Of a DNA stretch of 64,000 nucleotides, positions 32,471 through 44,562 are shown one piece after another; the stretch's first letter is position 1, and every line of letters starts with the position of its first letter. Source of the stretch: Lineus longissimus (lineage: Eukaryota > Nemertea > Pilidiophora > Heteronemertea > Lineidae); contig NC_088321.1 of the NCBI RefSeq assembly GCF_910592395.1, positions 8,120,001-8,184,000 of the forward strand, read 5' to 3'. A program made the position numbers and the translations under genes. The notes under the pieces were generated by a model. It was not told the DNA's origin and made no database searches. It saw only the letters and a list, made by a program, of their open reading frames with translations.

Positions 32471-33483
32471 GAACGCCATAAAACCATACGCGACGCTCCC
32501 ATTCGCTTATGCATTGACGTGAGACCATTAGATGGCCACCTGCTGTTATTCGCACAGATCCGGGACCAGGTTTCAGAGCGGTAATCAACGATAAACAACT
32601 CTCGCACCAAAGAATCGCTATCGAGATCGGAAGAATAAAAAACCCTAACAAAAATCCCGCCGCTGAGAGAGCAATCCAGGAACTGGAACTGGAATTGCTA
32701 AAGATCGACCCCCAAGGTGGCTCGAATTCCGTGTCACATATAAAACTTAGCGTGCGCAACAGCAACCCTGAACGCGCGTATCCGCTCATGAGGCCCATCT
32801 GCACGCGAAATGTGACTAAAAGAGATGAATTCTCTAACCGACAATTACAATTCTCCGACGAAAAATTTATACAGAATCAAAATACCCAACGACACGAAAA
32901 TCATCAATACAGCGAAAAATCCAAAGCCCAACGAAACGAAACGCACAGAGAAGGTGAAGCCTTTGAAGACGGTGACCTTGTGTATCTTTTCTCAGATCGC
33001 AACAAGTCCGTCGCCCGTGACCGATATCTCGTTACATCCACGAATGAAAATTGGTATAAGATACGATAAGTTAGTAGATTCCCAACTCAGAAACGCGTCC
33101 TATCGGGTAAAGAAATCAGAGTGTTACAAGGTCCCACATTCAGAACCACGATATGCGCACAATTACGAACATGGATCAGATGCAATGATGACGAGGAGTT
33201 GGATGCTCCATGCGAACCACCGGTACCTATTATACCTAGCGAAATTTCTGCGCCGCTTCCCGCGAACAGCAACACTGAGGCTCCACCTGGGGCCACTAAC
33301 AGCATCGCTGATGCAACTCATGAGTTTAGTGTCAACGCGAATTGTGACGCAAGCGAGATACCGAACATCAATCCCCCTAACACCGAACCAGCGACTCCGC
33401 CAAGACGCTCAAGCCGCAACCGTAAACAGATCCAGTGCTTTGGCGACCCCATCACCAGCTTGAATTTTTCAAAATGCCTTTAA
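32440..33483 (+). pseudogene. Integrase core end and C-terminal domain of Gypsy A
   Basis: In changing frames the segment shows TTSSLIEDERHKTIRD, ALINDKQLSHQRIAIEIG, and KNPNKNPAAERAIQELELELL, where the E of AAERAIQ is in the position of the catalytic glutamate. FEDGDLVYLFSDRNKSVARD (about 32955-33030) and the YRVKKSECY segment are the C-terminal DNA-binding part. An acidic, serine-rich tail ends about 33480. This is the missing half of the integrase started at 27090. Confidence 0.75.
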
Positions 33484-33654
33484 TTTGTGATCACGAATTT
33501 AAAATTTCACAGATATTGATGGTGAATAAGAAAGTCAAAGCATCGAAAATTGAAAAACTAAATACGTTTAAAGTAATAGGCGGTTTTCTATTGCAGTATG
33601 TTTTTTCTTCCTCTGGTTCATCAGTTGGCTATTTTCCTAAACGTGTTTGATTAT

Positions 33655-33999
33655 TTTCCAATTTTAGCTCTCAGATAGTAGAAAAACGCGTGAGTGCACT
33701 CTGAGTTCACCTCACCCCGCTATAAAGACGCAACGTCATTTCCATTTGTCGTCGCAGTTGCGGGGTAATCAAGCACCATCAGCATGACTTCGGAAAAATC
33801 TATATCAGCAGCAGGACGTCAAAGGGTAGATCCTAACTCAGGAAACGCCTTACTAGTGCATCGTTCCGATTGGGAATATTCCGCCAGTCATTTTATTTCG
33901 TCAGTCACCAGTAATTTTTTAAAATTAGGCGGTAGCCTATTAGGCATATGGCATAAAGCATATTCGAAGCATGTTAAAGTTTTTGGTAAGTATAAGTAA
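33655..33999 (+). other. Promoter-like repeat copy 1 with small ORF
   Basis: A segment starting TTTAGCTCTCAGATAGTAGAAAAA (33660) with a CTATAAAGACG TATA motif at about 33720 leads to a 71-codon ORF (33784-33999) starting MTSEKSISAAGRQRV. The segment is related to 58146-58380, so it is a dispersed repeat with a TATA-like promoter. The ORF is not recognised. It could be a short gene, the start of a retroelement, or a MITE. Confidence 0.4.
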
Positions 34000-34010
34000 T
34001 AAACTTGGTA

Positions 34011-34166
34011 TCGTAGAACCTCTCTTAGCGGACACCTCTATATTAAGGACACGAGCTTTGGTCCCAAATTGGTTGTGTCCGTTCAATTTGACCTCTCTAA
34101 TCAGGACACCTCACAAGGACAGCACTTGTCAGTCCCGATGGTGTCCTTAATAGAGAGGTTCTACTG
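34011..34166. mobile_element. 156-bp TA-flanked MITE (pogo/Tigger-like)
   Basis: Ends TCGTAGAACCTCTCTTAGCG and the inverse GAGAGGTTCTACTG are flanked by TA (34009-34010 and 34167-34168). Inner bases GGACACC are repeated in inverted pairs. TA target and CAGTAGAACCTCT-like ends are typical of pogo/Tigger-type elements. No ORF. Confidence 0.7.
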
Positions 34167-34856
34167 TATTTAACGAATAAAGGTTTTGTAGTACCCCGTC
34201 ACACTGTATCTCTTATTCACGTCACAATGCTGCCTCTTCCGAATTCCTGGCCGGTATAAAATATGCGAAGTTTGGGCGGGGGGGGGCATTTACCTGCCCT
34301 TTTAACTTTCTCAGAATAAACTGACAAAGTGGGGTCCCCCCGCCATTCCAGAGGATAACATTAACACTATCAGGAACAAATCCATATGATGGAGATTGGG
34401 TAATTTTCAAGTTCAAGCCTGGGATTAGATAACCCCACATAATGGGAAGGCCCAAAATACCATTCATGTCAGCCCAAAATACACAGTTGAAGAAATGGAA
34501 AGTGTGATTATACCATCATAATTTATCAAAATAATCAATAAATTGTGTTTGTACAAATAAATATGAAAGTACAATACAAATGTATGTGTTCCTTACATAG
34601 CAAACTTCTCAACTCCGAAATTCCTTTCGGTTTTACCTCGCATTATCAGTATATGCACCAATCATACATGTTATGCTGCCAAATACGTCACAATCACTAT
34701 CAAACATGGTTAAGTTATAAAAAGTATTTGATTTTACCTTCAATCATACAGGATTTGGCACTTTTGTGCCGAATTTATAAGTTTTTAAGAAATGACTGCT
34801 GACTGGCAAAATAAAATGCCTGGCGAAATTCCCCAGTATGGCACTATCACAATGCC
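34167..34856. other. Non-coding spacer
   Basis: No supported feature apart from a 9-G run at 34278-34286. Short ORFs on both strands lack motifs. Confidence 0.5.
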
Positions 34857-37632
34857 ATGCCGATATCAAGGCACAGAAAGGACACAACCTTTTTAATAGC
34901 GGACACCAGTGGTCTCGTTATTTTCGAGATCGGCCTACCAACATGCGTCTCACACGGATTAGTTCAACTCAACTGTGAAGTAAAGTTAGTGCCCAGGACA
35001 CAGCATATCCGAAAATTCACTCTTCGAAAGTACTCCGTGAACTATACCCCCACTGCTTCGTGGACCTGGGAAAAATCAGGTAAACACAAGATTACGTCAA
35101 AAAAAAGGACTGCTAGTCAGTCATTCACGCTACGTGAACCTCTTGCCGAATTAAAGCGTATGATTCAAATGGTAGTCATCAAGCCCATCAATGAAGCCAC
35201 AGATTGGAGATCCAGTATCGCTTACAAGCCAGAGGATCGCTCAGGATATGTCTCGACCCCAAAGATTTAAACAAACATCTGATCGAAGCGACGCATGCAT
35301 CAAACGTCGACCCTCGAACAACTGTACATATCATTTCGCCGGCGCGAAATTCTTCAGCAAACTCTACGCAAAATCAGGATATTGGTCAACTGAACTGGAT
35401 GAGGAAAGCCAAGCGGCGTTAACAACGTTCAATAGCCCTTTGGGCGCCACTGTTTTCGCCGTCTGCCATTTGGTCTAAGCATCTCGCAGTACCTGTTCCA
35501 GCGTAGGATGGATGAGATCCTGGAGGGATTAGAAGGAGTAGTATCTATCGCTGATGATATTATCATATATGGGACGACTGAGGAGGAACACGATAGGAAC
35601 CTTCACAAGCTGATGCTACGTGCGCGTGAAAAAAAAGACTAATTTTCAATTACGTAAAATCAACCCGAAATCACGCCGTTTTGCGGAAACTTACACGGCC
35701 GAGATGGTGTAGGCCCTTGAAAGGTACAAGCAATTAACGAGCTAGCGACCCCAATCAGTGTCAAGACACTAGTCTTTCCTTGGTATGGTAACATACATAG
35801 CTACCAAAACTCAGTGAGTTAACCGCACCACTCAGAATACAATTGCAAAAGGACATTGATTTCCAATGGAATCACGAACGGCAATCCGCATCATCAGATC
35901 TGCAAAACTGCAACCGGGCACTCAGTTATTTTAACCCGAATGACAGACAGTCATTCAGGTCGACGCAGGCCTCTACGTGTCCGGAAAATAATTCATGATT
36001 GTATCAGATCACCGCCCGCTTGAAATGATCTGCTAAAATAATCAGACAGCTGCACACGCACGATAAAAAAGATGCTATTGCGCCTGCAGAGACACGATTA
36101 CGACATAACATACGTACCAGGGTGCGAAATGATACTACCTGACAGCTTGTCTCGCCTTCCGAAAACGAAACCAGATCCAGAGATAAATTTAAACGTGAAA
36201 GTCTGCCTGGTACAGTTTAGTGAATCTAAACTGATCACCCTCAAAAAGGAAACCGAAAAAGATGAAAAATGAGTGCCGCTTTGACCACTAATCGTCCGTG
36301 GATTCCCCGCCTGGCAAAAGGATATAGCGCCGAACCTTAAGACGCGACAGAGGATAGCCTAATCCTAAAGGGACCACAAATCGTAATCCCCGACGCACTT
36401 CGATCAGACTATCTCAAAGCAATCCATTAAAGCCACCAAGGCATCACCATAGGCCAACAACGAGCCCGAAGCGCCAAGTACTGGCCAGGAATACATCGTG
36501 ACATTGAGAACATTGCAAAATACTGCATTCCGTGTTAAACACATCAGGCGGCACAATCAAAGGAACCGCTTGATCCGATTATACCAAATGTCCCGAATAT
36601 ACCAATGCACACGATTGGGACGGACTACGTACATTACGCTAACAAGGATTACCCAGTAATATCCGATTATTACTCCAAGTTCCCATTTGTCGAGGAAATA
36701 AAGGACACTTCAAGCAAAGTAACAATAATCGTGAATGAGAAAATGTTTGCAACGTTTGGTATCCCAAACACCATAATCTCAGACAACGGTGGACCCGTCA
36801 TTGGCGGACGTCACCAAACAATGGTCATCAAAGTCGGCATAAACCACGAGACCAGCTCCCCAAACAATCCAAGTCGCATGGCTTCATTGAAAACAAGATA
36901 AATTTCGCTGAGAAAATGATTGAGAAAATTGCGAATTTGAAAACATCACTACTGGCGCACCACACAACGCTCTAAGGCCCGAAATTGCCTTCGGCAGCCG
37001 TAGTGATGATGTTCAAAGGGAAAATATCCAACAGTCTGCCAACTCATATCCGATCAAAAGAAACAGAGGCCGAAATCAAAAGTAGGCAGCAGTCACAAAA
37101 CAAAAACCACAGCTTGGTACAATCAGGACGGTAAGGAGCTACCAGAACAGTCCCTGCAACAGCCGATTTTCTATCCCGACGAGGCCAAGCGCACTTGGCA
37201 CCAGGTTGGTCATTGTTGGTATTGGCCCAAAACCTAGGTCATAATTATGCCATCACCTGCAGCATCAATGGTAGATTACGCCGGAACGGGAGCCTTCCAA
37301 GGCCAAGCCATGTAACCTTCGATCTTCCAGCAGACAACAACAGATTCGATGCATACGAACCAAATATGCACTCCCACAACAAGACAGAGCAGAGCAGGCC
37401 TAACGTACCTGAGTTGGGTGTGGTCATACCTCAAACACCTGCCAGCCCAGAAAAGAACGTGCCAATTCCTGCAGCAGCAGGAAACAATGCGCAAGAACCA
37501 ACAAAACCCGCCGATCGCAACGTGAAAGGCGACCTCCAAATTGGATGGACGATTTCCAAATTGGATAAACGATTATGTCAGGTGACGTGCTGGTGCCCTC
37601 TCCCTGTATTTTCTTTGCTTATGTTTAATTAG
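34857..37632 (+). pseudogene. Decayed Gypsy element B (protease to integrase)
   Basis: The block at 34857-35270 contains FLIADTSGLVIFEIGLP (protease-related), and LREPLAELKRMIQMVVIKPI (RT start). RT motifs continue in other frames at 35270-35720, with IADDIIIYG near 35550. RNase H/connection remnants follow; RHDYDITYVPGCEMILPDSLSRLP at 36084-36160 is the junction to integrase. The integrase has TIGTDYVHY, DYYSKFPFVEEI and TIISDNGG at 36605-36800. A gag-like/3' segment occupies 37195-37632. Many stops make it dead. It is a different family from element A. No LTRs seen. Confidence 0.8.
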
Positions 37633-38433
37633 TCTTAGAGGCATATAAAAAATTCAGAACTGCGTTGATGAACTCATGAACTCCAAGAACATCCTGGTAA
37701 AAGCTCAACTTGCCGCCAGAACACTGTGACAAATAAATGGACAGTTTACAGTCAAATCGCTCAGGTAACGTCACTTACAGTGAAGTCAGAAATTCAAGAC
37801 GACGATTATGTTATCATTGAGATGATAATATCATGTCACAACTAAACCTTTTTAAAAAATATGCATTGAGCATTGTAATTTTTGGTAAAAAATTTAAAAA
37901 CAATGCACTGGTACAAATTTTCTTGTCTGCCGTCATTATAAAATCATTCTTAATGAAGGGGATTTGGTATCATCAATCATACGCAGCGCCATCTGCTATA
38001 AGCACCATTAAACTGTAAAGCATCACTTGGCATTAATTAGCCATATTGCGACGATATTTGGAATTGGGTACCCAATCTAGTATTATTATTCTGTGTTCTT
38101 CCATGGCTGTCAGTAAACCTAGACACCCAGGATCGTTAGCTGCTTGAGTTTCAACACCTTTCTTCTTAATTGATCTCTTCTATTGTTTTATTATCTCTAT
38201 CTGTTAGTATTGATACAGCTGTGTGCTGATTGGTTGTTTCCTTAATTACCGAGTGCTAGTTGGTTTAGAGCCTGATATTTGGGCAGGGCTATTTACCCAT
38301 TAGGGGTGAGAGTAATCAGATATAAAGGTCATGTTTAGATGTTTTTAGCAAGTCCTGGCAGATCCAGAAATCAACTCGTGAAAGGTCTGTTAACCTCACT
38401 CTGTAGCTAAAGAAGATACTCTCTTGTCTTGTA
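37633..38433. other. Non-coding spacer
   Basis: AT-rich DNA between Gypsy B and LINE 3. Only a 61-codon ORF (37833-38018) without motifs. The 3' UTR of the minus-strand LINE may reach into 38300-38433. Confidence 0.5.
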
Positions 38434-40730
38434 TTAGTAGATCCCTCCGCTTGATCGGAGCACCTTGCTCGGGTCGATATCCTGATCCTCTGCAAGTAGT
38501 TTTTCGTTTATCTTAATGACTCGCGTAGTGTGCAGTTTGTGGCACAGAAAGTTTGAGAGTTTATTGGCACTTATTACGTTTTTGTTTAGCTTTAGCATGA
38601 TAATATTTCTACTGTTTCTAGTGTTATTTTGAGTGATATATCCCCATCCGTTCAGCCACGCAGAGCATACTTCATCGTCTGTCCTTGGTGGCGTCAGCTT
38701 TTCTTCTGTGTATAGTTTCTGGAGGTTCTCTATCCTGGCAGCTCTCATCTCTTGCATGATTGGGCATCTGATCAGGAAGTGAACAACATCCTCCTCCTCC
38801 TCTTTGCACAGGGGGCAGATTGGGGAGATATCCTTTTTTAAGAACTGGACCTTTGTGACTTGTACGCCGTATCGACCCACCAGTAGACGTGCCCTTGTGG
38901 TTGCAGCCTCCACCATATATGGTTTGCCTTTGCACGGAAGCCATAATGGGTGAGGTTTGCCTGTCCAAGTCTGATGAACAATCAGCCATTTGAGAGTCTT
39001 CTTACTGCCTGCCTCGATTGACAGTTTTGTGTACCATTTGTCCTTTACTAGTAGGGTTGTGTGTTCTCGCCAGGAGGATTTAGGCCAAGGGTACACTATT
39101 GCCTGATTCACATCAATGCCATAGTGTCATCCCAGCTTGCGGACCTGTGCAAACCAGCTCTTGGAAGTGTCTGTCTTCGTCGCTAATTGTCCAAGTGCCA
39201 CCTGATACAGTGGGTTAACCGTGTCTAGTCTTGTGATAGCCCCAAAGAGTGACAGCTGATGTATGTGAACAGTGGCAGTTATTGGAAGTGCACCTAATAG
39301 GAGATAGACGGCGGCTGAAGCTGTATTCTCTGATAGGCCCTGGATCCTGCGGATGATGGTTCTGTGGCATCTGTCAAGTGACTCTAGCTGTGTGGCTGTG
39401 GCGGTTGTGGCCTCCAATCCATACACGATTCGTGGGATGACGAATGTCTCGCAGAGCTTCTGGCTGGCTGGTGGGTCCAGCCCGTTGTTGCCGTGGAAAC
39501 CAATACCCATCAGCGAGTAGGCAGTCCTTCTTGCCATGGACAGTCTGCTTGTTAGATCTGGGGTTGCTTTACTCGCCTGCCAATTCATTCCTAGGTGGTC
39601 AAATGTTTCGACAGTTGGAGCTGGTTTGGACTTTAGGAACCACTGTCTGCTTGTCTCTCCGTCGTTGCGATGGATTTTGTGCGGGCATACCACTGACTTT
39701 ATTGGATGAAGGTCATACAGGTTGTCTTCGGCGTAGTTGTCGCTGATGGTCATCTGTGCCTGGAGTTCCTGGGGTTTTGTTGACATTAGTAGGATGTCAT
39801 CTGCACAACCTGGAGATCCCACGTATGTAGAGCCTATGTGTAATCCGATCCCTGATCTTTGTAGTGAAGTGAGGAGATCATTAGCATAGACTTTGTATAG
39901 TGTTGGGGATAATATGGCTCCCTGTTTCACACCCTGGTGGATGGCGTATTCTCTGCTATCTAATCCCTTCCATCTAACCACTTCGGATCCTGAGCAGTAC
40001 ATATCATCGATGAGCCTCCACAGTGACAGGTTAACTCCAGAGGTATACAGTTTGTGTTTCAGTTTCGGATGGTAAACTACATCGAAAGCTTTCCTTGCAT
40101 CAAGTGAGCAGATATATAAGCCTTGGCCATTCTCTCTCGTCTCTGCGATTGCTTCCGTTACCAGTAGGGAGGCCATGTTTGGTGATCGGCCGGTGGTGAA
40201 GCAATATTGTAACCCGCTTTGCTGCTGTATGACGACGTCCATATGTTGTAGGCAGATTGTTTCTATTAGCTTTCCGAATATCGAGGTCACTGTTATTCCT
40301 CTGTAGTTATCCATCCTTCTCGAGTCTTTGCCTTTTTTGGGAATTGGTAGCTTGTATGCTGATCTGGCTGCTTTAGGGAGTATTCCCGATTCTAGGACAA
40401 GGTTTACTATCCTTGTGAGTTCCGACACTGCCGTTGGGGAGAGAAGCAATAGTTTCAAGTGTTCTGCCTTGAGGCCTTCCTTGTCAGCTGCTTTGCCTGA
40501 GTTGAGCCCATTGATTGCCTTCCTGATGGAGTCCTCTCCAACCTGTATGGTTTCGCCCTCTCTTATTGCGATGTGCCTCATGTGGTTCAGTGATGCAAGT
40601 AGATCCGGGAGTTCTTTCTTCGGGGTTGCCAAATCCTCGTAGTAGTTAGCCCATTCTTCTCTGATCTTGAAAAGGGCCAGAGTCTTTTTCCCTGTGATGT
40701 TTCGGTGTAGTTTGTAAATGAGAAGTTTGA
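38434..40730 (-). pseudogene. LINE 3 reverse transcriptase with single in-frame stop
   Basis: A nearly intact minus-strand RT ORF, about 765 codons, open from about 40730, with a single in-frame TGA at 39127-39129 between the RT (39127-40632) and C-part (38434-39111). RT motifs in order: NSGKAADKEGLKAEHLK, NYRGITVTSIFGKL, SLDARKAFDVVY, GVKQGAILSPTLYK and the catalytic GCADDILL. The C-part has a zinc segment CPLCKEEEEDVVHFLIRCP. The endonuclease is absent, because the copy is 5'-truncated near 40730. Only the TGA prevents a full-length RT from this fragment, so it is a fairly young copy. A single read-through or sequencing error is possible. Confidence 0.9.
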
Positions 40731-40739
40731 GTGACGTGA

Positions 40740-42760
40740 GTAATAAATGATGTGAGTCGATATCCTAGTTGGTTTAGTCTTTGGGTTCGAGTTCAGAGTT
40801 GCGACGTTGACGGTGACTTACTATATAAGCCCCTTTACCGCTACAATATAAAGGCTTAACTCTCTCCCGAGGTCAGATGAAGCTAAAATGCACAATGGGT
40901 GATTTCAAAGTCGGTTTTGCATTTAACACTGACATTTAGTGTTAGAGTTATTATTAGTCTGCAGCCGTTAATCCTGAAGTCTGATTAAAATACTATTACT
41001 ATGTGTTTAATAGCTTACGCTAAAACTTGGTTTTATCATATCCAAGTGAAACACTTACACTTATCCTTTCTAAAACACTGGATTTGAAATATGGTTATGA
41101 GTTAGTTTCAACGCCTAGATTTAGTGTCATCTCACTTCAAAAATAAATCGTAGTGTTAAATTAACACCCAGGAATGTGGTTTTAATCCCGGCTTGGTGTT
41201 ACAGTCTCAGAGGAAGTAGTGCATTGTGTACTACCACAAACACAAATGCCTTAGGCATTAATACCAACCACAATTCAAAGTTTGTGTTAGAATCAAGCAA
41301 ACAAAGACGATATTTGTTCCCTTCAAAGAAGTTGGAGCTGGCGTTTTGAATGATGATGGTAATCGACAGCGGAGGAGACCTACCCATGTATGACGGACAG
41401 CGGCGTCAACCGAGGAAATTCTGCTCGAGGCAACATCGAAAAAACGCAACAACCACAACGAACCAAAAAACTCTTAGCAAAACAGTAAGAGACTAGAAAA
41501 GCACATGTTTCTTAGTATCAGTGTTTTTATCTTGGTTTTAGTTTTATGTTAGTTTTACCAGAAATTACACCTGTCCTTAGTTTATACACTATTTTGTAAC
41601 GGGATTAAGACTAACACCTATTGTTACACTCACACTAAGCATAATTCCATGGTTTAATCAATGTTTTTTGAGTGTAAAAACATGTGGTTTTTAATTCTAA
41701 AATACCTTGGTACCGTAAAGTCAACTTTTAAATGGAAAATGCATAAGCCTCGTTCTGAGAGTGGAGTGTTTTGGACACGCAACCAAGATGCTCTACCAAA
41801 GTTCCCTCGGGTTGCACTAAAATGTGGAAACCATGCACACAGCTCACTTCAGAAGTTTGAGGCTCTCAAAACACTGGTTCAAACACAAATCAGCCAAGGA
41901 AGCATCAACCACCCTAAGTTTTTTAATGAGCACTACACATATTTGCTGAGAAAAACGCTCCAAATAGCCCATTTGCGCGGATTTTAGCATCACTTGAGCG
42001 AGCCGATGCGGACTTCCTACTGATACGCGCTGCCCTAACATAATGTAAACAACGGCGGTACCGGCGCTCCGGGCAGGCGATGGATGGAATTTGCCAAATT
42101 CGCACATATTCAAGTTATTTTCGTGGCCTATCTTTTTAAGTTTGAGATATTTTAGAATAGAAATTGAACCCTCGGCTTCGGACCTTGGTTGAGTTACCAA
42201 GACACTCTCGGGTGGAGCTAAAATTTCGTTCAAACCCTCGCCTGTCGGCTCGGGTTTGGACTGTATTTTAGCTCCACCCTCGAGTGTCTTGGTAACTCAA
42301 CCAAGGTCCTCCGCCTCGGGTTCAATTCCTTAAACCACATCTTAAAACTGACTTTTGAATCACCCAATGTAGTCAACTCTTAGTGTGTGTATTATTAAAG
42401 ATCAATTGATACAATAACCAGCCTCCTCAATTCATATAAGATCGACAAAAAATACAACAAACAACTCTACTCAAGCGAAATTGTGTTTACTAAGAGGCAA
42501 CACAGACAACAAATGAACAAAGCGAGAAAAAAAACAGACGACGGGGCGAGGGAAAAGAAAATAAGGACAAAAGCTATGGAAAAACCAACAAAACACTAAG
42601 GTGAGTAAAAGAGTGGATGTCGCTCAGTTATAGCAAACGTCAGAATTGAAACTTGACAACACTACCTACATGAATATACAGGCATGACAGGCAGCAAAAC
42701 TAATTAAAGTCAAAATCTTCCTCTACTCGCTGAAGCACGAGCTGTGGATGGCCATCAATA
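40740..42760. other. Non-coding region with nested inverted repeats
   Basis: No gene. Short AGTGTTA/TAACACT motifs recur between 40920 and 41660. CAATGGGTGATTTCAAAGTC (40891-40910) is matched in reverse near 42342-42369, so 40890-42370 may be a 1.5-kb non-autonomous element with about 27-bp inverted ends. Target duplication was not found. Confidence 0.4.
42162..42327. repeat. Foldback hairpin of about 75-bp arms
   Basis: Left arm 42162-42237 and right arm 42241-42327 are near-perfect inverted copies, centred near 42238. AATTGAACCC opens the arm and GGGTTCAATT closes it. The interior includes CTTGGTTGAGTTACCAAGAC and its reverse. It is a short foldback or part of a larger MITE. Confidence 0.85.
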
Positions 42761-42764
42761 CTAA

Positions 42765-42780
42765 AAAGTGAAAGGATAGT
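42765..42780. repeat. 16-bp target duplication, left copy of LINE 4
   Basis: AAAGTGAAAGGATAGT occurs here and at 44547-44562, bracketing the 5'-truncated LINE. A long perfect duplication of this kind is the trace of target-primed reverse transcription. Confidence 0.9.
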
Positions 42781-44546
42781 ATGTTATGTTTGTGTAGACA
42801 TGTAGTTTTTTTCTTATTTTGCACTACAAAATCGTCCTTTTTGCTGATGCATTATTTATTTATTTAATCGTACATAATAGTACATTCAACATAGTGCAGT
42901 GCTGTATTGTGCAGTGAGAAAAATAATTAGATGGAAGAACATTTTAAAAACAAGTTAGAAACAGGCAGCGAATGCCACAACTAATTACCAGTGATACTCA
43001 ATTGAACTTGTTTATACAGATATTATATTGGCCATCAACAAATTATTCAGTCTCAGGTGTCTGTAAAATTTAGTTGACACATAAATCATTTAATATAGTA
43101 TTAATCTCATCAAGATTAAAGAAATTGCGGTCTCTATTGTCTCTCGAACTTATCATATCTCTGATGACATTTGCCTTGTCTCTTAGAATGACTGTTGCAT
43201 CATTTAAAAAAACAGTTTTATTTATAGAAATCTGTGTAACATCATATTTTGTAACACCCGCTTTTGCACACACGGTATTGATGTTGTTAGCGACCTGTGA
43301 ATTACTACCCTTAAGGGCCAACTGACCGGCAATTCTTAGCAATGGGTTAGTGCTTCTTGCTATCCCACCAATGCATTTTAAGAAGCGCGTATGGAGTTGC
43401 AGTTCTGGGGGTAGGTCTTCACAGATGAGTGGGAGCAGATTAGAGTGTGTCAAATAGGACACATTATATAATTTCCTGACACATTTCCTCCAGGCGACGC
43501 AGAATCGATCAAGTTTTCTGGGGGTAAAATTCCAGAGCACGCATCCATATAGTGCCATTGCGAATGATTTGAATAACTTGTATTTTGTTACTGAGTGGCA
43601 ATGTCCAAATTGAGCAACCAAAGTATTTACTCTAGAATACAAAACGTTGATGGCATTTTCAAGGTTTTTCCCATCACTATTCTCTCCAACAATATGACCA
43701 AGGTGAGTGGCCCAAGATACGACATTAATCACATGACCCTCCCAGGCAAAAGGGGGGTGATTCTCTACTCCTTCCCCTGAATACACTAGTTGACTTTTTG
43801 TTTGATTGAAAATAACCTGGTATTCTTTTGAGAATACCGAACATATTTGTAAGAGCATGCGTAACCCATGCCTAGTTGGGGATAATATTACTATATCATC
43901 AGCGTAAGCAAATACTCCCATAAATATATTTCCTACATAGCATCCGTACCCAGAATCCTTTAACCTTGACAACAGTTCATCGGTGTAAATACAAAAAAGT
44001 ATCGGGGAGAGAACACCTCCTTGCTTAACACCATTACGCACACCAAAATTTCTACTTCTGTGACCGTTCCAAGATACATTGACTGTTTGGTATGTATACA
44101 GGATAGCGAGGAACCTAGTTATGATAGGACAACATCCCTTTTTAAGTAATAACTTGAATAATTTGATGTAATTCACTCTATCAAATGCCTTACTTGCATC
44201 TAAAAACATGGAGTAAATACCACTTCCTCTGTTTCTATAATACTGAATCGTCTCATTATAAACGAAAGTACACTGAGTCGTGGACATTTTCTTCTTAAAC
44301 CCGAATTGTAAATCACAGGATGAAAACACTTTTTCGTTTTTTGACATCAGAACATGATCTAACACCTTCCCTAAAATACTACTAAGAGTAATCCCTCTAT
44401 AGTTGTCAGAGTCTTTCAGCGATTTTCTTTTATCTTTTGGGATAGGAAATATTGTCGATTCCATAAAACCATGTGGTACATATGCATGGGTTAACATCGC
44501 CGTGAATAATTTCGCTAGGCATTAAAGCTGGCCATTGCCACATCCT
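42781..44546 (-). mobile_element. 5'-truncated LINE 4 insertion
   Basis: 1,766 bp between 16-bp duplications. On the minus strand it starts inside the RT and runs to a 3' end with no clear poly-A. The 3' UTR (42781-43070) has no motif. The identity of the duplicated flanks and the intact frame show recent insertion. It belongs to the same clade as the LINE at 1757-5954. Confidence 0.9.
43070..44546 (-). CDS. LINE 4 reverse transcriptase, 5'-truncated but open
   Basis: One uninterrupted frame from the truncation point (about 44546) to the stop at 43070; the first internal ATG is at 44497, giving 475 residues. RT motifs in order: DNYRGITLSSILGKVLD, LDASKAFDRVNY, GVKQGGVLSPILF and the catalytic FAYADDIVIL, then the WRKCVRKLYNVSYLTH segment. 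The RT N-terminus and the endonuclease are missing. It has no promoter and cannot move by itself. The open frame is due to youth, not selection. Confidence 0.9.
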
Positions 44547-44562
44547 AAAGTGAAAGGATAGT

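Larger units (their letters stand above)
22568..33110 (+). mobile_element. Decayed Gypsy element A, split by a MULE-like element and a LINE
   Basis: Fragments on the plus strand follow the order gag, protease, RT, RNase H and integrase. Near 22718-22740 there is a possible LTR end followed by a PBS-like TGGTGGCAGCAGTGGGA. Gag-like code lies at about 23038-23800, protease at 23780-24360, RT/RNase H at 24600-25720 and 26664-27090, integrase N-part at 27090-27610 and integrase rest at 32440-33110. The frame is broken at many places (for example TGA at 25148-25150). Upstream LTR sequence may continue left of 6186, across the large element. No 3' LTR was recognised. Confidence 0.75.

Noticed and set aside
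40890-42370. Complete DNA transposon with 27-bp ends
   Set aside because: Inverted ends are seen but no target duplication could be shown, so it is only mentioned as a possibility.
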